Positions 42,940 to 51,649 of a DNA stretch of 64,000 bases are shown here, in pieces. The notes under the pieces are model-generated. The model saw only the letters and a list, made by a program, of their open reading frames with translations. It was not told the DNA's origin and ran no database searches. The stretch lies in the NCBI GenBank assembly GCA_019751875.1, contig JAIEMV010000002.1:434001-498000 (forward strand), given 5' to 3'. Each line of letters starts with the position of its first letter. Positions within the stretch are counted from its first letter, which is position 1. This DNA comes from Hyphomicrobium sp. GTDB taxonomy: Bacteria > Pseudomonadota > Alphaproteobacteria > Rhizobiales > Hyphomicrobiaceae. The position numbers were made by a program, and so were the translations under genes.

Positions 42940-44022
42940 ATGACTGGTGAGGCTTTTTGGAAGCGTTTGGCGGTGATAACGCTGGCGGTGCTGACGCTCT
43001 TCCTCAGCGAGCGCGTGCTTCGCGATTATCTTTTCTCTGCGACGGTGCCGCGCGCCGTCGTTCCCCGTGAAGATCTAGTCCCCGACGAAAAGCGGAACGC
43101 CCGGATCTTCCAGTCGGTAGCACCATCGGTCGTCTCGATCTCAACCCAGCAAGGCCAACGCCGGTTCGACTCGCAGGTCGGCGGGTCCGGCTCCGGGTTC
43201 GTCTGGGACGCAGCGGGGCATGTGGTCACCAACGATCACGTTGTCGCGAATGCGAGCGAGATCGCAGTTGTGTTCGAAGATGGACGGGCCATCCCAGCAT
43301 CACTCGTGGGTACAGCGCCCTGGGCCGATCTGGCCGTCTTGAAGCTCTCGGTCGTTCCCCCGGACCTCAAACCCATCAAGGTCGGCAGTTCACATGACCT
43401 GGTGGTTGGACAAGCCGTCCTTGCGATTGGAAACCCGTTTGGTTTGTCGCATACGCTGACGACCGGGATCATCAGTGCGCTTGACCGCCAGCTGCCTACC
43501 CAGAGCGGTCGGATTGTTACCGGAGTCGTGCAGACGGATGCGGCCATCAACCCGGGGAACTCAGGCGGGCCGCTAGTGGATACCGCCGAACGGTTGATCG
43601 GTGTCAACACCGCAATCATCGCTCCGTCCGGCACATTCGCGGGCGTGGGTTTTGCCATTCCTGTCGACACGGTCAATCGCATCGTGCCGGCCCTCATCAA
43701 GGACGGTCGCGCCCCGTTGCCCGGCATCGGCATTGGCGTCGTGGCCGAGGAAATCGCCAAGCAGGCTGGCATCCAAGGAATTGTCGTCGCGAGTGTCCAG
43801 CGCGGGAGCGCAGCGGAAGCGGCGGGTCTGCAAGGCCTCTCGGCTCGTGGCGAATTGGGAGACGTCATTGTTGAGGCTGAAGGCGAGCCGGTGTCCAACG
43901 TCGCTGAACTGTCCCTGATTCTGGAGCGTGTCGGCATTGGAAACAAGGCTCGGCTCACTGCTGCCCGAGAGGGGCGAGAGCGCGAAGTCACTGTAACCGT
44001 TCAGGACATTAATGACCGATGA
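42940..44022 (+). CDS. HtrA/DegS-like membrane-anchored serine protease with PDZ
   Basis: A 360-residue protease. One N-terminal anchor helix (about 10-26), a trypsin-like domain with triad His100 (TNDHVV), Asp130 (ADLAVL) and Ser208 (GNSGGPL), then one PDZ domain (about 265-355) with carboxylate-binding loop LPGIGIGV. The single PDZ and uncleaved anchor resemble DegS-type proteases, which sense misfolded envelope proteins. I use the ATG at 42940; a TTG three codons upstream is also possible. No rseA/rpoE genes are nearby. It is single-gene, beside the IS remnant. Confidence 0.87.
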   Translation: MTGEAFWKRLAVITLAVLTLFLSERVLRDYLFSATVPRAVVPREDLVPDEKRNARIFQSVAPSVVSISTQQGQRRFDSQVGGSGSGFVWDAAGHVVTNDHVVANASEIAVVFEDGRAIPASLVGTAPWADLAVLKLSVVPPDLKPIKVGSSHDLVVGQAVLAIGNPFGLSHTLTTGIISALDRQLPTQSGRIVTGVVQTDAAINPGNSGGPLVDTAERLIGVNTAIIAPSGTFAGVGFAIPVDTVNRIVPALIKDGRAPLPGIGIGVVAEEIAKQAGIQGIVVASVQRGSAAEAAGLQGLSARGELGDVIVEAEGEPVSNVAELSLILERVGIGNKARLTAAREGREREVTVTVQDINDR

Positions 44023-44323
44023 GATCGTGTGGGCGTGTACTGCCGTCGGCTTTTCAAGCGCTACACCGGCTGACGCCAGGCGCCTACCGCCGAATGTTCC
44101 AACCGATCTTGAGGTCGAGTGAAATGGACGATGCACTGCCCTAAACATGTCGGCGGTCTTTTAGTCTGTGCGGCTTCTGTTGCTTTAGCAGAAAGCCCTG
44201 GCGCGGGAGTGCGTTATCCGGATTTTGCTCGCCGAAGCCGTAGTCTTGGGTTCTGGCGCATCGTTCGCGCAAGTCGCGCGTAAGTAGCATGCGACGCTGG
44301 GGCGGGGCAGTGCCTGCGGCTAT
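44023..44323. other. convergent intergenic region, no gene seen
   Basis: About 300 bases between the convergent protease and acylphosphatase genes. Only short overlapping frames; no clear terminator. Confidence 0.5.
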
Positions 44324-44608
44324 CTATGCCGTCGGCAATATCTCGAAGCTCTCGGACGCTCCTTCTGGTTCATCGATAATCTCGAGACGAGAAACCTCCG
44401 CCAAGCGGGGGCCCTGCTCGCAGAGGCGCAACATTTGTGAAACCGCGGCTGCGGATCCCTGAAGTACGGCCTCGACAGAACCATCGCGTCGGTTGCGAAC
44501 CCAACCTGTCAGGCCCAGCTGGCGGCAATTGTAGTCGACCCAGGCGCGATAGCCCACGCCCTGTACAAGACCTTCAATGCGAATGCGAACGGCTTTTGTG
44601 TCGGGCAT
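44324..44608 (-). CDS. acyP: acylphosphatase
   Basis: A 94-residue enzyme with the family motif GLVQGVGYRAW (catalytic Arg21, phosphate loop) and GWVRNRRDGSVEAV (catalytic Asn39). It hydrolyses carboxyl-phosphate bonds such as acetyl phosphate, carbamoyl phosphate or 1,3-bisphosphoglycerate. The ATG at 44608 gives the standard start; longer frames run into the next gene. It begins 16 nt after the DHFR-like gene, probably co-transcribed. Acetyl phosphate made by the Pta/AckA genes in this window would be a possible substrate, but the link is only circumstantial. Confidence 0.9.
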   Translation of the reverse strand: MPDTKAVRIRIEGLVQGVGYRAWVDYNCRQLGLTGWVRNRRDGSVEAVLQGSAAAVSQMLRLCEQGPRLAEVSRLEIIDEPEGASESFEILPTA

Positions 44609-44624
44609 TGCGCGCCCCTCTGCG

Positions 44625-45167
44625 TCAGTCGTCGGACCGAACCCGATATTTCGATTGAACCAAACCCGAGGGGAACGCTGTGGTTTCGACATGATCGAGC
44701 TGGACATCATTCGGCAGCGGCCCGAACAGGGGGCGCCCAGACCCGAGGAGAACAGGGATGCGGGTAATGATCAGGTCCTCAATCAGCCCTGCCGTCAAGA
44801 ACGATTGGATCACTTGGCCGCCATCAACGTAGACGCGTTTCCAACCGCGCCGAGACAAGCTCTCCATGAGTACTTCGGGCGTATCGGCATTGACGTGGAC
44901 ATTTTCAGAAAGTCTTGCTGGCACTCTGTCTTGACGGAGTGATTTGCTCAGGACCACGACGGGTTTCTGATACGGCCAGTTGTCGAAAGCCAGAACCTTC
45001 TCGTACGTGTGTCGGCCCATAACGAGCCCGTCCACGGTATCCATGAAAGGCTCGAAGCCGTGGTTCTCGCCGACGGTCGGCACGTTCTCCAACCATGCGA
45101 TATCGCCGTCTTGCCTTGCGATGAACCCGTCGAGACTGGTGGCTATAAAGGCGTGGCCCGTGATCAT
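44625..45167 (-). CDS. dihydrofolate reductase-like (RibD C-terminal domain) protein
   Basis: A 180-residue oxidoreductase-fold protein: HAFIATSLDGFIARQDGDIAWL at the start, VMGRHTYEKVLAF with the substrate/cofactor loop, YVDGGQVIQSFLTAGLIEDL as the NADPH-binding segment and ITRIPVLLGSGRPLFG at the end. This is the stand-alone YyaP/YwjB-like group whose substrate is unknown; it is not the FolA type. Upstream partner of acylphosphatase in a two-gene unit. Confidence 0.86.
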   Translation of the reverse strand: MITGHAFIATSLDGFIARQDGDIAWLENVPTVGENHGFEPFMDTVDGLVMGRHTYEKVLAFDNWPYQKPVVVLSKSLRQDRVPARLSENVHVNADTPEVLMESLSRRGWKRVYVDGGQVIQSFLTAGLIEDLIITRIPVLLGSGRPLFGPLPNDVQLDHVETTAFPSGLVQSKYRVRSDD

Positions 45168-45270
45168 TGATGCAATTTCTCGTGGCTCATCGCAGACGAT
45201 GTAGGCAAGCCATGTAGCACCCTGGCGCCAAAAAAGACGCAGTCATAATCTGACTCCATACCTCAAGTCG

Positions 45271-45567
45271 TCATGCGCCGCGCGGCCATCCCTTCCACGG
45301 AAAGGGCTTCTCGTCTGTCGCGCAGGCGAGGAAGCTCGCAGCCTCTGAAAGCCACATTGCGAGCGATCTGCCGAACTCGGCGAGAGGACGGTTGGGCTCT
45401 TGCTTGAACAAAAGCCACATGAACTGGATGAGTGTCATCAAGAACAAGAGGCTTTGCGCGATACCAAACGCAACCATGAACAAAAACATGACCAATCCGC
45501 GCTTCCAGGTTTCCGGGTTGGTAAACGGAGATCCGGATGGCCTTTCATTGCCGTCGACATTTTCCAT
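45271..45567 (-). CDS. DUF4389 membrane protein
   Basis: A 98-residue protein with two hydrophobic segments (about 26-55) and the DUF4389 pattern: FMWLLFKQEPNRPLAEFG, then LAMWLSEAASFLACAT and PFPWKGWP at the C-terminus. Function unknown; such proteins often neighbour lipase or cofactor genes. The ATG at 45567 has GGAGG at 45573-45577. It is monocistronic. Confidence 0.75.
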   Translation of the reverse strand: MENVDGNERPSGSPFTNPETWKRGLVMFLFMVAFGIAQSLLFLMTLIQFMWLLFKQEPNRPLAEFGRSLAMWLSEAASFLACATDEKPFPWKGWPRGA

Positions 45568-45820
45568 TGTGGGCCTCCGCATCTCTTATCGATCTGCTAT
45601 GCACCTTTGCTCGAAGCTTCCCATAGCTGGCGCGCGTCCGCTAGAGCGGCAACCTGCTTCGAGGCCGGGGCGGCAAATTCGATCGTGGTTTCCCGGTGGT
45701 GGTGGTACGCTCGAGCTGTTTCCCACCTGTGGAAACAGAGACGGTGGGCCACAGGGCGCGCTGGACAGTCGGCATGCGTCCTGAGAGATCGGGTTTGCTC
45801 ATCGGGCCGGAGCCTTACAT

Positions 45821-46009
45821 TTATTGACGCATGACGAACGCCAGGATGCCGGCCACGGCTTCGATGCAGGCAGCGGCCAGGACTTCGAGCAGCACAACAT
45901 CGGCCAGGGTGCCGTCGCCCCACCAAGCGGTGTTCCCTACAGTATAGACTATGCCAATCGCTGCGCCGAGGGTGCCGTCAAACATGGCGTCCCTATTGGT
46001 GAGGTTCAT
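45821..46009 (-). CDS. small two-helix membrane protein
   Basis: A 62-residue protein with two hydrophobic helices (about 13-28 and 36-59) and a conserved-looking turn (NTAWWGDGTLADV). It resembles DUF2061-like small membrane proteins but I am not sure of the family. No strong ribosome site. It is alone on the minus strand, divergent from the DUF3829 gene. Confidence 0.42.
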   Translation of the reverse strand: MNLTNRDAMFDGTLGAAIGIVYTVGNTAWWGDGTLADVVLLEVLAAACIEAVAGILAFVMRQ

Positions 46010-46234
46010 GGTGGTCCGTATGGGTTCCGCTGTGTTGCCGCTGGCGCCCTCGTGACGGGTGCGCCGTGCGGGATCAAGCGTGTTGGAGCAGTGGCGTGAA
46101 CAAAGCGCGGCAAGCGGGCTCGATCGTAACCTAAAAGGGTAAGGCCAGATCGAATGTCAGCCATGTTCGGCTAGTTTTAGCTAGGCAGCCGCGGACGCCG
46201 AGTGCCCTGCTGGAGGAAAAAAAGAGGTGTCGTC

Positions 46235-47296
46235 ATGTGGGTGATCGATCGTTTGTTGGATGTGCGCCGGCGTTTTCTTTGTCGGTTGCTTGTTGCTGCC
46301 GGCTGGACCGTGGCGGTGGCCTTACCGGCGCTGCCGGCTGTGGCGGAGGACGTGCAGTTGGCGATTGAGAAGGCCAATCTCTACATTGAGATAGCGAAGA
46401 GTACGGAGCGGGCGGTGGACTCGTGGGAGCGGTATGCGAGCTGGGTCAATATGAAGACCGGGCCGACGGGCAAGGAGCGGTATCTGTCATACGGAATGTA
46501 TGAGCTCTATGACGTGGAGCCCTTGTTAAAGGAGGCGCGCGAGGCGGCCGGGCGGGAGCTGCGGGCTGAGGCCGTGGATGCCGCGATGGTGCAGTATATT
46601 TCCGCTTATGAAGCGCTTGCTCCCGTTATGGGAGAGGCGGCGGCTTATTACGAGCGGCAGGGGTATGAGGCTGATAAGATGAAGTCGGGCAAAGCGCTGC
46701 ATTCCAAGATGATGCCGCTCGCGATGGCATTCATGGCCGAGCGCAAGGCGATGATGCCGGTGTTGCGCGCTCATCTGCGCGAGGTAGAAGTGCAAGAGGT
46801 GGCGACGCTCGAAGCGGCGGAAGGACGGACGGCGGCCTTTCATACGGCGAACGTGATGGCGGCTTTGCACCGCGTGATGGATACGTTTCCGCGCGAGAGA
46901 CCCGATCAGATGAATGCCGACGAAATGGATCAGGTGATGGCGGAGATTGGACCTGATAATTTCGCCAAGAAATTCGATCAATTGATGGGTGGCGTGAAGC
47001 CGTCGAATGCGACGATCGATGTAGCGCGATTTGGCGCGGCGCTCGATGCGTATGCGAAGGCAGTCGAGGGGTTCGAGGGGTTTACGGGTGAGACGCCCAA
47101 GGACTTCGATAAGTTCAAGCCGATGCCGGGTGAGATGCGGATCGTGTTGCAAGAGTTCCAAGAGCCGCTCGTGAAAAGCGGGGGGCGGGAATTCGATGGC
47201 GCCGGACAGATGGTGATGCGCCTTACCCAGCGGTACTACGACATGATGAACGAGAGCCAGTCCGTGTGGGGTAGCCGGCTCAGGCATTTGCCTTGA
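46235..47296 (+). CDS. DUF3829 family exported protein
   Basis: A 353-residue helical protein. The signal peptide ends PAVAED (about residue 38). The mature part starts with the DUF3829 pattern KANLYIEIAKSTERAVDSW, and helices rich in methionine and glutamate follow (about 20 methionines). The family includes the E. coli lipoprotein YiiG, but no lipobox cysteine is seen here, so this one is soluble and periplasmic. The ATG at 46235 follows an AGAGG site. Function unknown; no operon partner. Confidence 0.75.
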   Translation: MWVIDRLLDVRRRFLCRLLVAAGWTVAVALPALPAVAEDVQLAIEKANLYIEIAKSTERAVDSWERYASWVNMKTGPTGKERYLSYGMYELYDVEPLLKEAREAAGRELRAEAVDAAMVQYISAYEALAPVMGEAAAYYERQGYEADKMKSGKALHSKMMPLAMAFMAERKAMMPVLRAHLREVEVQEVATLEAAEGRTAAFHTANVMAALHRVMDTFPRERPDQMNADEMDQVMAEIGPDNFAKKFDQLMGGVKPSNATIDVARFGAALDAYAKAVEGFEGFTGETPKDFDKFKPMPGEMRIVLQEFQEPLVKSGGREFDGAGQMVMRLTQRYYDMMNESQSVWGSRLRHLP

Positions 47297-47401
47297 CGGC
47301 TAATCCGTCACTGCCGTCCGGTTCAGCATAGAGCGAGTTCCTGTTGGCAGGGATATTGACGGCCATCATGGCGCTACTCCGAAGGGCGGCGCGATCGTCC
47401 G

Positions 47402-47779
47402 ATCAATCAGGGCGAGCAGGAAATTGACGACAATCATGGCCGCTTTGCGCCAGCTCCTTTATGTATTGGTGCCCGTTACACCGAGAAAAAAGGCGAAGTC
47501 GACGACATTGTCATCGACAAGGAGCGTGTTCTGTTCGTGGTGCTGGAGGTCGGCGGTTTTCTTGGCATCGGCGGCCGACTCGTCGCGGACACCTCCAAGA
47601 GCTTAGTTGTGGAGGAGGACGGTTCAACGTTAAGGATCAAGCTGCTTGGCGGGTCGCGCGAGGCGCTTGAGAAGACGACGGAGTTCAGATACCCGACCCA
47701 ATCCCAGAACCAACAACAAAACCAACCACAGACCCAACAGAACCAACCACAGGGTCAATCGCAACAGCCCAAGCAGTAG
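47402..47779 (+). pseudogene. PRC-barrel protein remnant with glutamine-rich tail
   Basis: The frame encodes a PRC-barrel-type domain (IGARYTEKKGEVDDIVID, FVVLEVGGFLGIGGRLVAD, SREALEKTTEFRYP), then about 25 residues almost only of Q, N, P, S and T. No usable start or signal peptide lies upstream: the frame opens after a TGA at 47357-47359 and lacks ATG, GTG or TTG until inside the domain (47537). Relatives have a signal peptide, so this is a 5'-truncated gene. Confidence 0.65.
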
Positions 47780-47791
47780 CTGTCCAATTAT

Positions 47792-47977
47792 GTGGCGGAG
47801 ATAGTCCCTATGGAGGTAGCACCAAAGGGTGTACAACTTGACAAAGATGAGTGGGGCCTCGCGATCAACCGCCTGTCGAAGGCCCTGACCGGTAAGCCGG
47901 CTGCAGTCGAGATCGCAGCCACCGCCGCGGACTCACTAACTCTCTTAGGCGTTAGGTTCGATCGCTGCGATACGTAG
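47792..47977 (+). CDS. short DUF5335-like protein or fragment
   Basis: A 61-codon frame starting at GTG 47792, 12 nt after the PRC remnant. WGLAINRLSKALTGKPAAVEIA and LTLLGVRFD resemble the start of DUF5335-type proteins (about 110 residues), so it appears cut short at the C-terminus. The resemblance is from memory and weak. It may be another decayed gene next to the island border. Confidence 0.35.
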   Translation: MAEIVPMEVAPKGVQLDKDEWGLAINRLSKALTGKPAAVEIAATAADSLTLLGVRFDRCDT

Positions 47978-48153
47978 ACCGCGCGAGGTGTATCTCAATC
48001 AAAATGACGGAAAGTGAGTCCCAAAACGGTCGCAAATCGCGGATGCCGCGTCGAATGGCATGCGGTGCAGCATTTCTCATGGAGGCCGATGTTGATTTTT
48101 GATGTGCGGAGAGCGCAGTCGGTCTGATGACCGCCTCTGGCCAATGGCGCTTC

Positions 48154-48558
48154 TGGCCCGTAGCGGACTTGGGGTGCACACCACGCGAGGTCCTTTATCG
48201 GGAGACCAGCGGCCATTAAGCCTCAGCCGGCAACTGCGCGCCGTAGACGAGACTTCCCGAAAAACTTGGCGGCTGATCTTCAACTAGAGGACACTGGCCG
48301 TGGCGAACTCACGACGAGTGGTCAAGAGGACGGAACGATCGGCGATCGCCGCGATTGTTGTGAACTGCCCGTCGACCAGCCAGCGCACAGATGGTTGAAA
48401 TCAATGTTCGTGTAGAAGATGTGCAATGTCCGCCCTGATTTGAACCTACTGCGCTAAACTCCAGCTAAATCAATCGCCGCCAGATATGAGCCGAGAAGAC
48501 GCTTCGCTTAAGCAACTGTAATTATTCGAGTTGGAATTCTCGTGGTGGTTGCGGGGGC
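48154..48558 (+). repeat. direct repeat copy A (left border of 15-kb segment)
   Basis: 405 bp nearly identical to 63276-63751. By eye about seven substitutions separate them; the first 230 bp are identical. Copy B carries an extra 72-bp block (63555-63626) where copy A has a single base (48433). Both end in GTGGTTGCGGGGGC, the complement of the tRNA-fMet 3' end. In copy A the tRNA match stops there, and the edge forms a small palindrome (GGTTGCG...CGCAACC). Confidence 0.93.
48301..48399 (+). pseudogene. truncated copy of the small repeat-borne ORF
   Basis: GTG frame of 32 codons (start MANSRRVVKRTE) inside repeat copy A. A C-to-T change turns the CGA of copy B into TGA here, and the region coding the rest is deleted. 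See 63422-63625 for the longer version. Confidence 0.45.
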
Positions 48559-49334
48559 GCGCAACCTTCACATATTGCTTTTTGTGGCGCAGGACATTTG
48601 CGCGGACAGAGTTCAAGCATTTCAGCTGCATAGACGCCGATGATGTCGGCCCTATGAGACTTTGGAATTGCGGCTTCCGTCCGCAAGGAGGGGGTGAGCA
48701 GACGTGGTAACATGCGACTTAAGTGTCGAGTCTGACCCGAAGCGGACGACATCAAGCGTCATCAGGATCGGCCGGAGACGGGTTCGCGCGGCTTCGATGG
48801 CGAACTCCTGGCTTTTGGGTCCTGGGAAGTTCGCGCGCGACCTCGACGATGAGAACGTTAGCGCGATGAGGAGAAAGAGGCCAATCTGCAAATAAAGATT
48901 GATGGGCACACGCAGTGAAAGAGAGAGCGAAACCGACCACACCGGCGATAAAGGCACAGCGAGCAGACGGTGATGGCCGCAAACTAGCCGTTGCTTTCCG
49001 GCGAAACAGGATAAATGAGCAGCAAACCCGGGCAAAAGACATAGATCGTCGGACTTCCGGCGCGCTTCTACTGGAGCGAAGGGGCCGTCCACGAGCGGTC
49101 AACCTTGTGGGTGCAGGGTCTTTGCCGCTATCTCTTTCTAACAGGTCGTTGACCTCGCCCGACGAGAAGCCGATCCTTAAACATAGATTTGCAACAGACG
49201 CCCGAACACTGGCTTACCTTGGTTAGTCCTTTGCCTGCATTCCGCGAGCGTCATCGGCGGGTGATGACCCAAATCAACTCGCAGCGAAAGGACATGAAGC
49301 AGACTTTGATATCTGACCGATTAGGAGTTCATCT
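48559..49334. other. non-coding stretch after repeat A
   Basis: About 775 bases with only overlapping short frames on both strands and no recognisable domain. Its last part (49322-49327, TAGGAG) is the ribosome site of the next gene. It may hold degraded island sequence. Confidence 0.5.
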
Positions 49335-49805
49335 ATGCAGCAAACTTCATTCAAACTCGCCGTCATTTTGTCTGGCATCATGATTTCGGCTCTTCCGCTC
49401 ACCGCGCCGTCTGTCAGGGCCGAAACACAGGTGGCCAAAGATGCCATCGCCAAGGCCGAGGCAGCGGTCGGGAAGGTCAAGGCGGCGTGTGCGCCCGATG
49501 TCAAGTCGTTCTGCAGCACTGTCACGCCCGGAGAAGGACGGCTGCTGCTGTGCATGATGGCGCACGAGGACAAGATCAGCGACCCCTGTTTTGACGCCAT
49601 ACTGACTGCAGCAGAGGGTGTTGAACTTGCGGTCAGCAACGTCCGGCGCGCCGCGCAGGCCTGCGACCAGGACATCGAGAAACACTGCGCTTCCGTCGAA
49701 GCGGGCGGAGGGCGCATCGCGCAATGTCTGATCGATAAGCAGGCGGAACTTTCGACGCAGTGCCGCGGAGAAGTTGCGGGACTTCAAGCGCGATTAAAGA
49801 AGTGA
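49335..49805 (+). CDS. secreted cysteine-rich repeat protein, two repeats
   Basis: A 156-residue protein. A signal peptide (cleaved after VRA, about residue 29) is followed by a short helix (VAKDAIAKAEAAVGKVKAA) and two cysteine-rich repeats with spacing C-x7-C-x12-C-x11-C, joined by a helical linker. It is the closest relative in the window of 15187-15591 (shared CSTVTPG/CSNVTPG, YEDKIS/HEDKIS pieces). The TAGGAG site fixes the start. A strong terminator follows, so it is monocistronic. Periplasmic, disulfide-bonded, function unknown. Confidence 0.78.
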   Translation: MQQTSFKLAVILSGIMISALPLTAPSVRAETQVAKDAIAKAEAAVGKVKAACAPDVKSFCSTVTPGEGRLLLCMMAHEDKISDPCFDAILTAAEGVELAVSNVRRAAQACDQDIEKHCASVEAGGGRIAQCLIDKQAELSTQCRGEVAGLQARLKK

Positions 49806-49812
49806 AGCAGAT

Positions 49813-49843
49813 AAGCATCCCGGGAACCTCCTGGGATGCTTTT
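49813..49843 (+). terminator. Rho-independent terminator
   Basis: AAGCATCCC-(11 nt)-GGGATGCTT, a perfect 9-bp stem ending in TTTT, 8 nt after the cysteine-rich gene. Confidence 0.92.
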
Positions 49844-49896
49844 GACCGCGCTCATCTTGCCGTACCTCTTCGTGGACGTGTGGATGCGGAGAGACG

Positions 49897-51606
49897 ATGG
49901 ACCCCAGAACTTCGAACAAGAATTCAAGTTGGCGGCAGTGGATTCCTGCGCTCGGATGGCTGCGGGGCTATGACAGGTCGTGGCTCCGCGGCGACCTTAT
50001 TGCAGGCCTGACACTTGCGGCATACCTCCTGCCTGCCGGTCTGGGTGACGCCTCGCTCGCCAATCTTCCACCTCAGGCGGGACTGTATGCATGCCTCTTT
50101 TCGGGGCTTGTGTTCTGGATTTTTTGTAGCTCGCGCCACACCGCGATCTCGGTAACGTCGGCCATTTCCTTGCTCGTCGGCGCGTCGCTGGCGGAGATCG
50201 CCGGCGGAGATGCGACCCGGTTCGGAGCGCTTGCTGCCGGTACAGCACTTCTGGTGGCTCTGATCGCTTTCGCGGCTTGGGCTGTTCGTGCCGGCGCCAT
50301 CGTCAACTTCATTTCCGAAAGTGTGATGGTCGGATTCAAATGCGGCGTGGCACTTTATTTGGCAAGCACGCAGCTTCCCAAGCTCTTCGGGATCCATGGT
50401 GCACATGGGGATTTCTGGGAGAACAGTGGCCACTTCATCAAGCATCTCGGAGACACGAACACGGCCGCTCTCGGCATCGGTCTTGCAGCATTGGGAGCGC
50501 TCGTGATCGGCAAAGTCGTCCTGCCCAACAAGCCCATCGCACTCTTCGTGGTCATCGGTGGGATCATCGCTTCATCCGTGCTCGGCCTCGATGCCAAGGG
50601 CGTCAAGCTGCTGGGTGAGGTGCCGCAAGGCTTGCCCGAGATCGGCTTGCCTCAAGTCTACTGGTCCGACTTCAATGCCCTTCTTCCGCTGGCGTTTGCA
50701 TGCTTCCTGCTTGCAGCGGTTGAGACAGCTGCCATCGGTCGTACGTTCGCCGCAAAACATGGCGGCCGGCTTGACGCAAACCAAGAATTCCTGGCGCTCG
50801 CGGCCTCTAATCTGACCGCCGGACTCGGGCGGGGCTTTCCCGTCAGTGGCGGCATGTCCCAATCACTCGTGAACGAGGGCAGTGGCGCTCGCACGCCTTT
50901 GTCGGGGGCCTTTTCCGCGATCTTCATCCTCATCGTCATCCTATTTCTCTCAGAACAACTGAGTGCCTTACCCCAGCCCGTCCTGGCAGCTGTTGTGCTG
51001 ATGGCCGTTGTCGGTCTTTTCCAAGCTGATGCTCTGCGTCATCTGTGGCAGGCCAGTCGCCCTGACTTTGTCGTGGCGATGGCATCGCTGATCGGCGTGC
51101 TGGGCTCCGGCCTGCTGCGCGGAGTGATGATCGGCGCCATCATCTCGCTCGTGCAGTTGATGCACCGTACTTCGCATCCGCATGTGGCTGTGCTCGGCCG
51201 TATTCCGGGGACGCGCCGCTTTTCGGATATCGACCGGCATCCAGATAATGAGCCGATCCCAGGCGCGCTGATCGTCCGACCTGAATCAAGCCTCATCTAT
51301 TTCAATTGCGACAACATCTGTGACACGATCCTCGCGCGTGTGCATGCGGAGGAAATCAAACCTGCGCTCGTTGTCCTTGATCTGTCTGCTGCACCTTACG
51401 TGGACCTGCAGAGCGCCCACACTCTCGCCGGCATGGCCGACGAGCTGCGGTCTCTAGGCGTTCGGCTGCACGTCGTCGAAGCGCGCTCTGGTGTTCGTGA
51501 CCGGCTGAACAGCAAAGGCCTTGAAGAGCGAATAGGAAGGGTGAATCGATTTGTCACCGTGGCTGACGCGCTGGAGACATTCCTGAGCCGGGTCAAGCCG
51601 GTTTGA
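49897..51606 (+). CDS. SulP-family anion transporter with STAS domain
   Basis: A 569-residue transporter. About 12-14 helices span 30-420, with the SulP opening GDLIAGLTLAAYLLPAGLGD and AGLYACLFSGLVFWIF. A C-terminal STAS domain (about 450-560) has ALVVLDLSAAPYVDLQSAHT, in which the usual phosphorylatable Ser/Thr region is present. Members carry sulfate, bicarbonate or dicarboxylates by proton or sodium symport; the substrate here is uncertain. It starts at ATG 49897, 53 nt after the terminator, and converges with PPK2. Confidence 0.9.
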   Translation: MDPRTSNKNSSWRQWIPALGWLRGYDRSWLRGDLIAGLTLAAYLLPAGLGDASLANLPPQAGLYACLFSGLVFWIFCSSRHTAISVTSAISLLVGASLAEIAGGDATRFGALAAGTALLVALIAFAAWAVRAGAIVNFISESVMVGFKCGVALYLASTQLPKLFGIHGAHGDFWENSGHFIKHLGDTNTAALGIGLAALGALVIGKVVLPNKPIALFVVIGGIIASSVLGLDAKGVKLLGEVPQGLPEIGLPQVYWSDFNALLPLAFACFLLAAVETAAIGRTFAAKHGGRLDANQEFLALAASNLTAGLGRGFPVSGGMSQSLVNEGSGARTPLSGAFSAIFILIVILFLSEQLSALPQPVLAAVVLMAVVGLFQADALRHLWQASRPDFVVAMASLIGVLGSGLLRGVMIGAIISLVQLMHRTSHPHVAVLGRIPGTRRFSDIDRHPDNEPIPGALIVRPESSLIYFNCDNICDTILARVHAEEIKPALVVLDLSAAPYVDLQSAHTLAGMADELRSLGVRLHVVEARSGVRDRLNSKGLEERIGRVNRFVTVADALETFLSRVKPV

Positions 51607-51649
51607 AGCGCGCTCCCACTCTCCTGCAAGCGGGCTTTGGGGCTGATGG

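Noticed and set aside
47698-47775. Short tandem repeat or CRISPR-like array in the CAACCA-rich stretch
   Set aside because: It is codon-level low complexity (glutamine/asparagine) inside a remnant frame, with no constant repeat unit or spacers. No CRISPR array was seen anywhere in the window.
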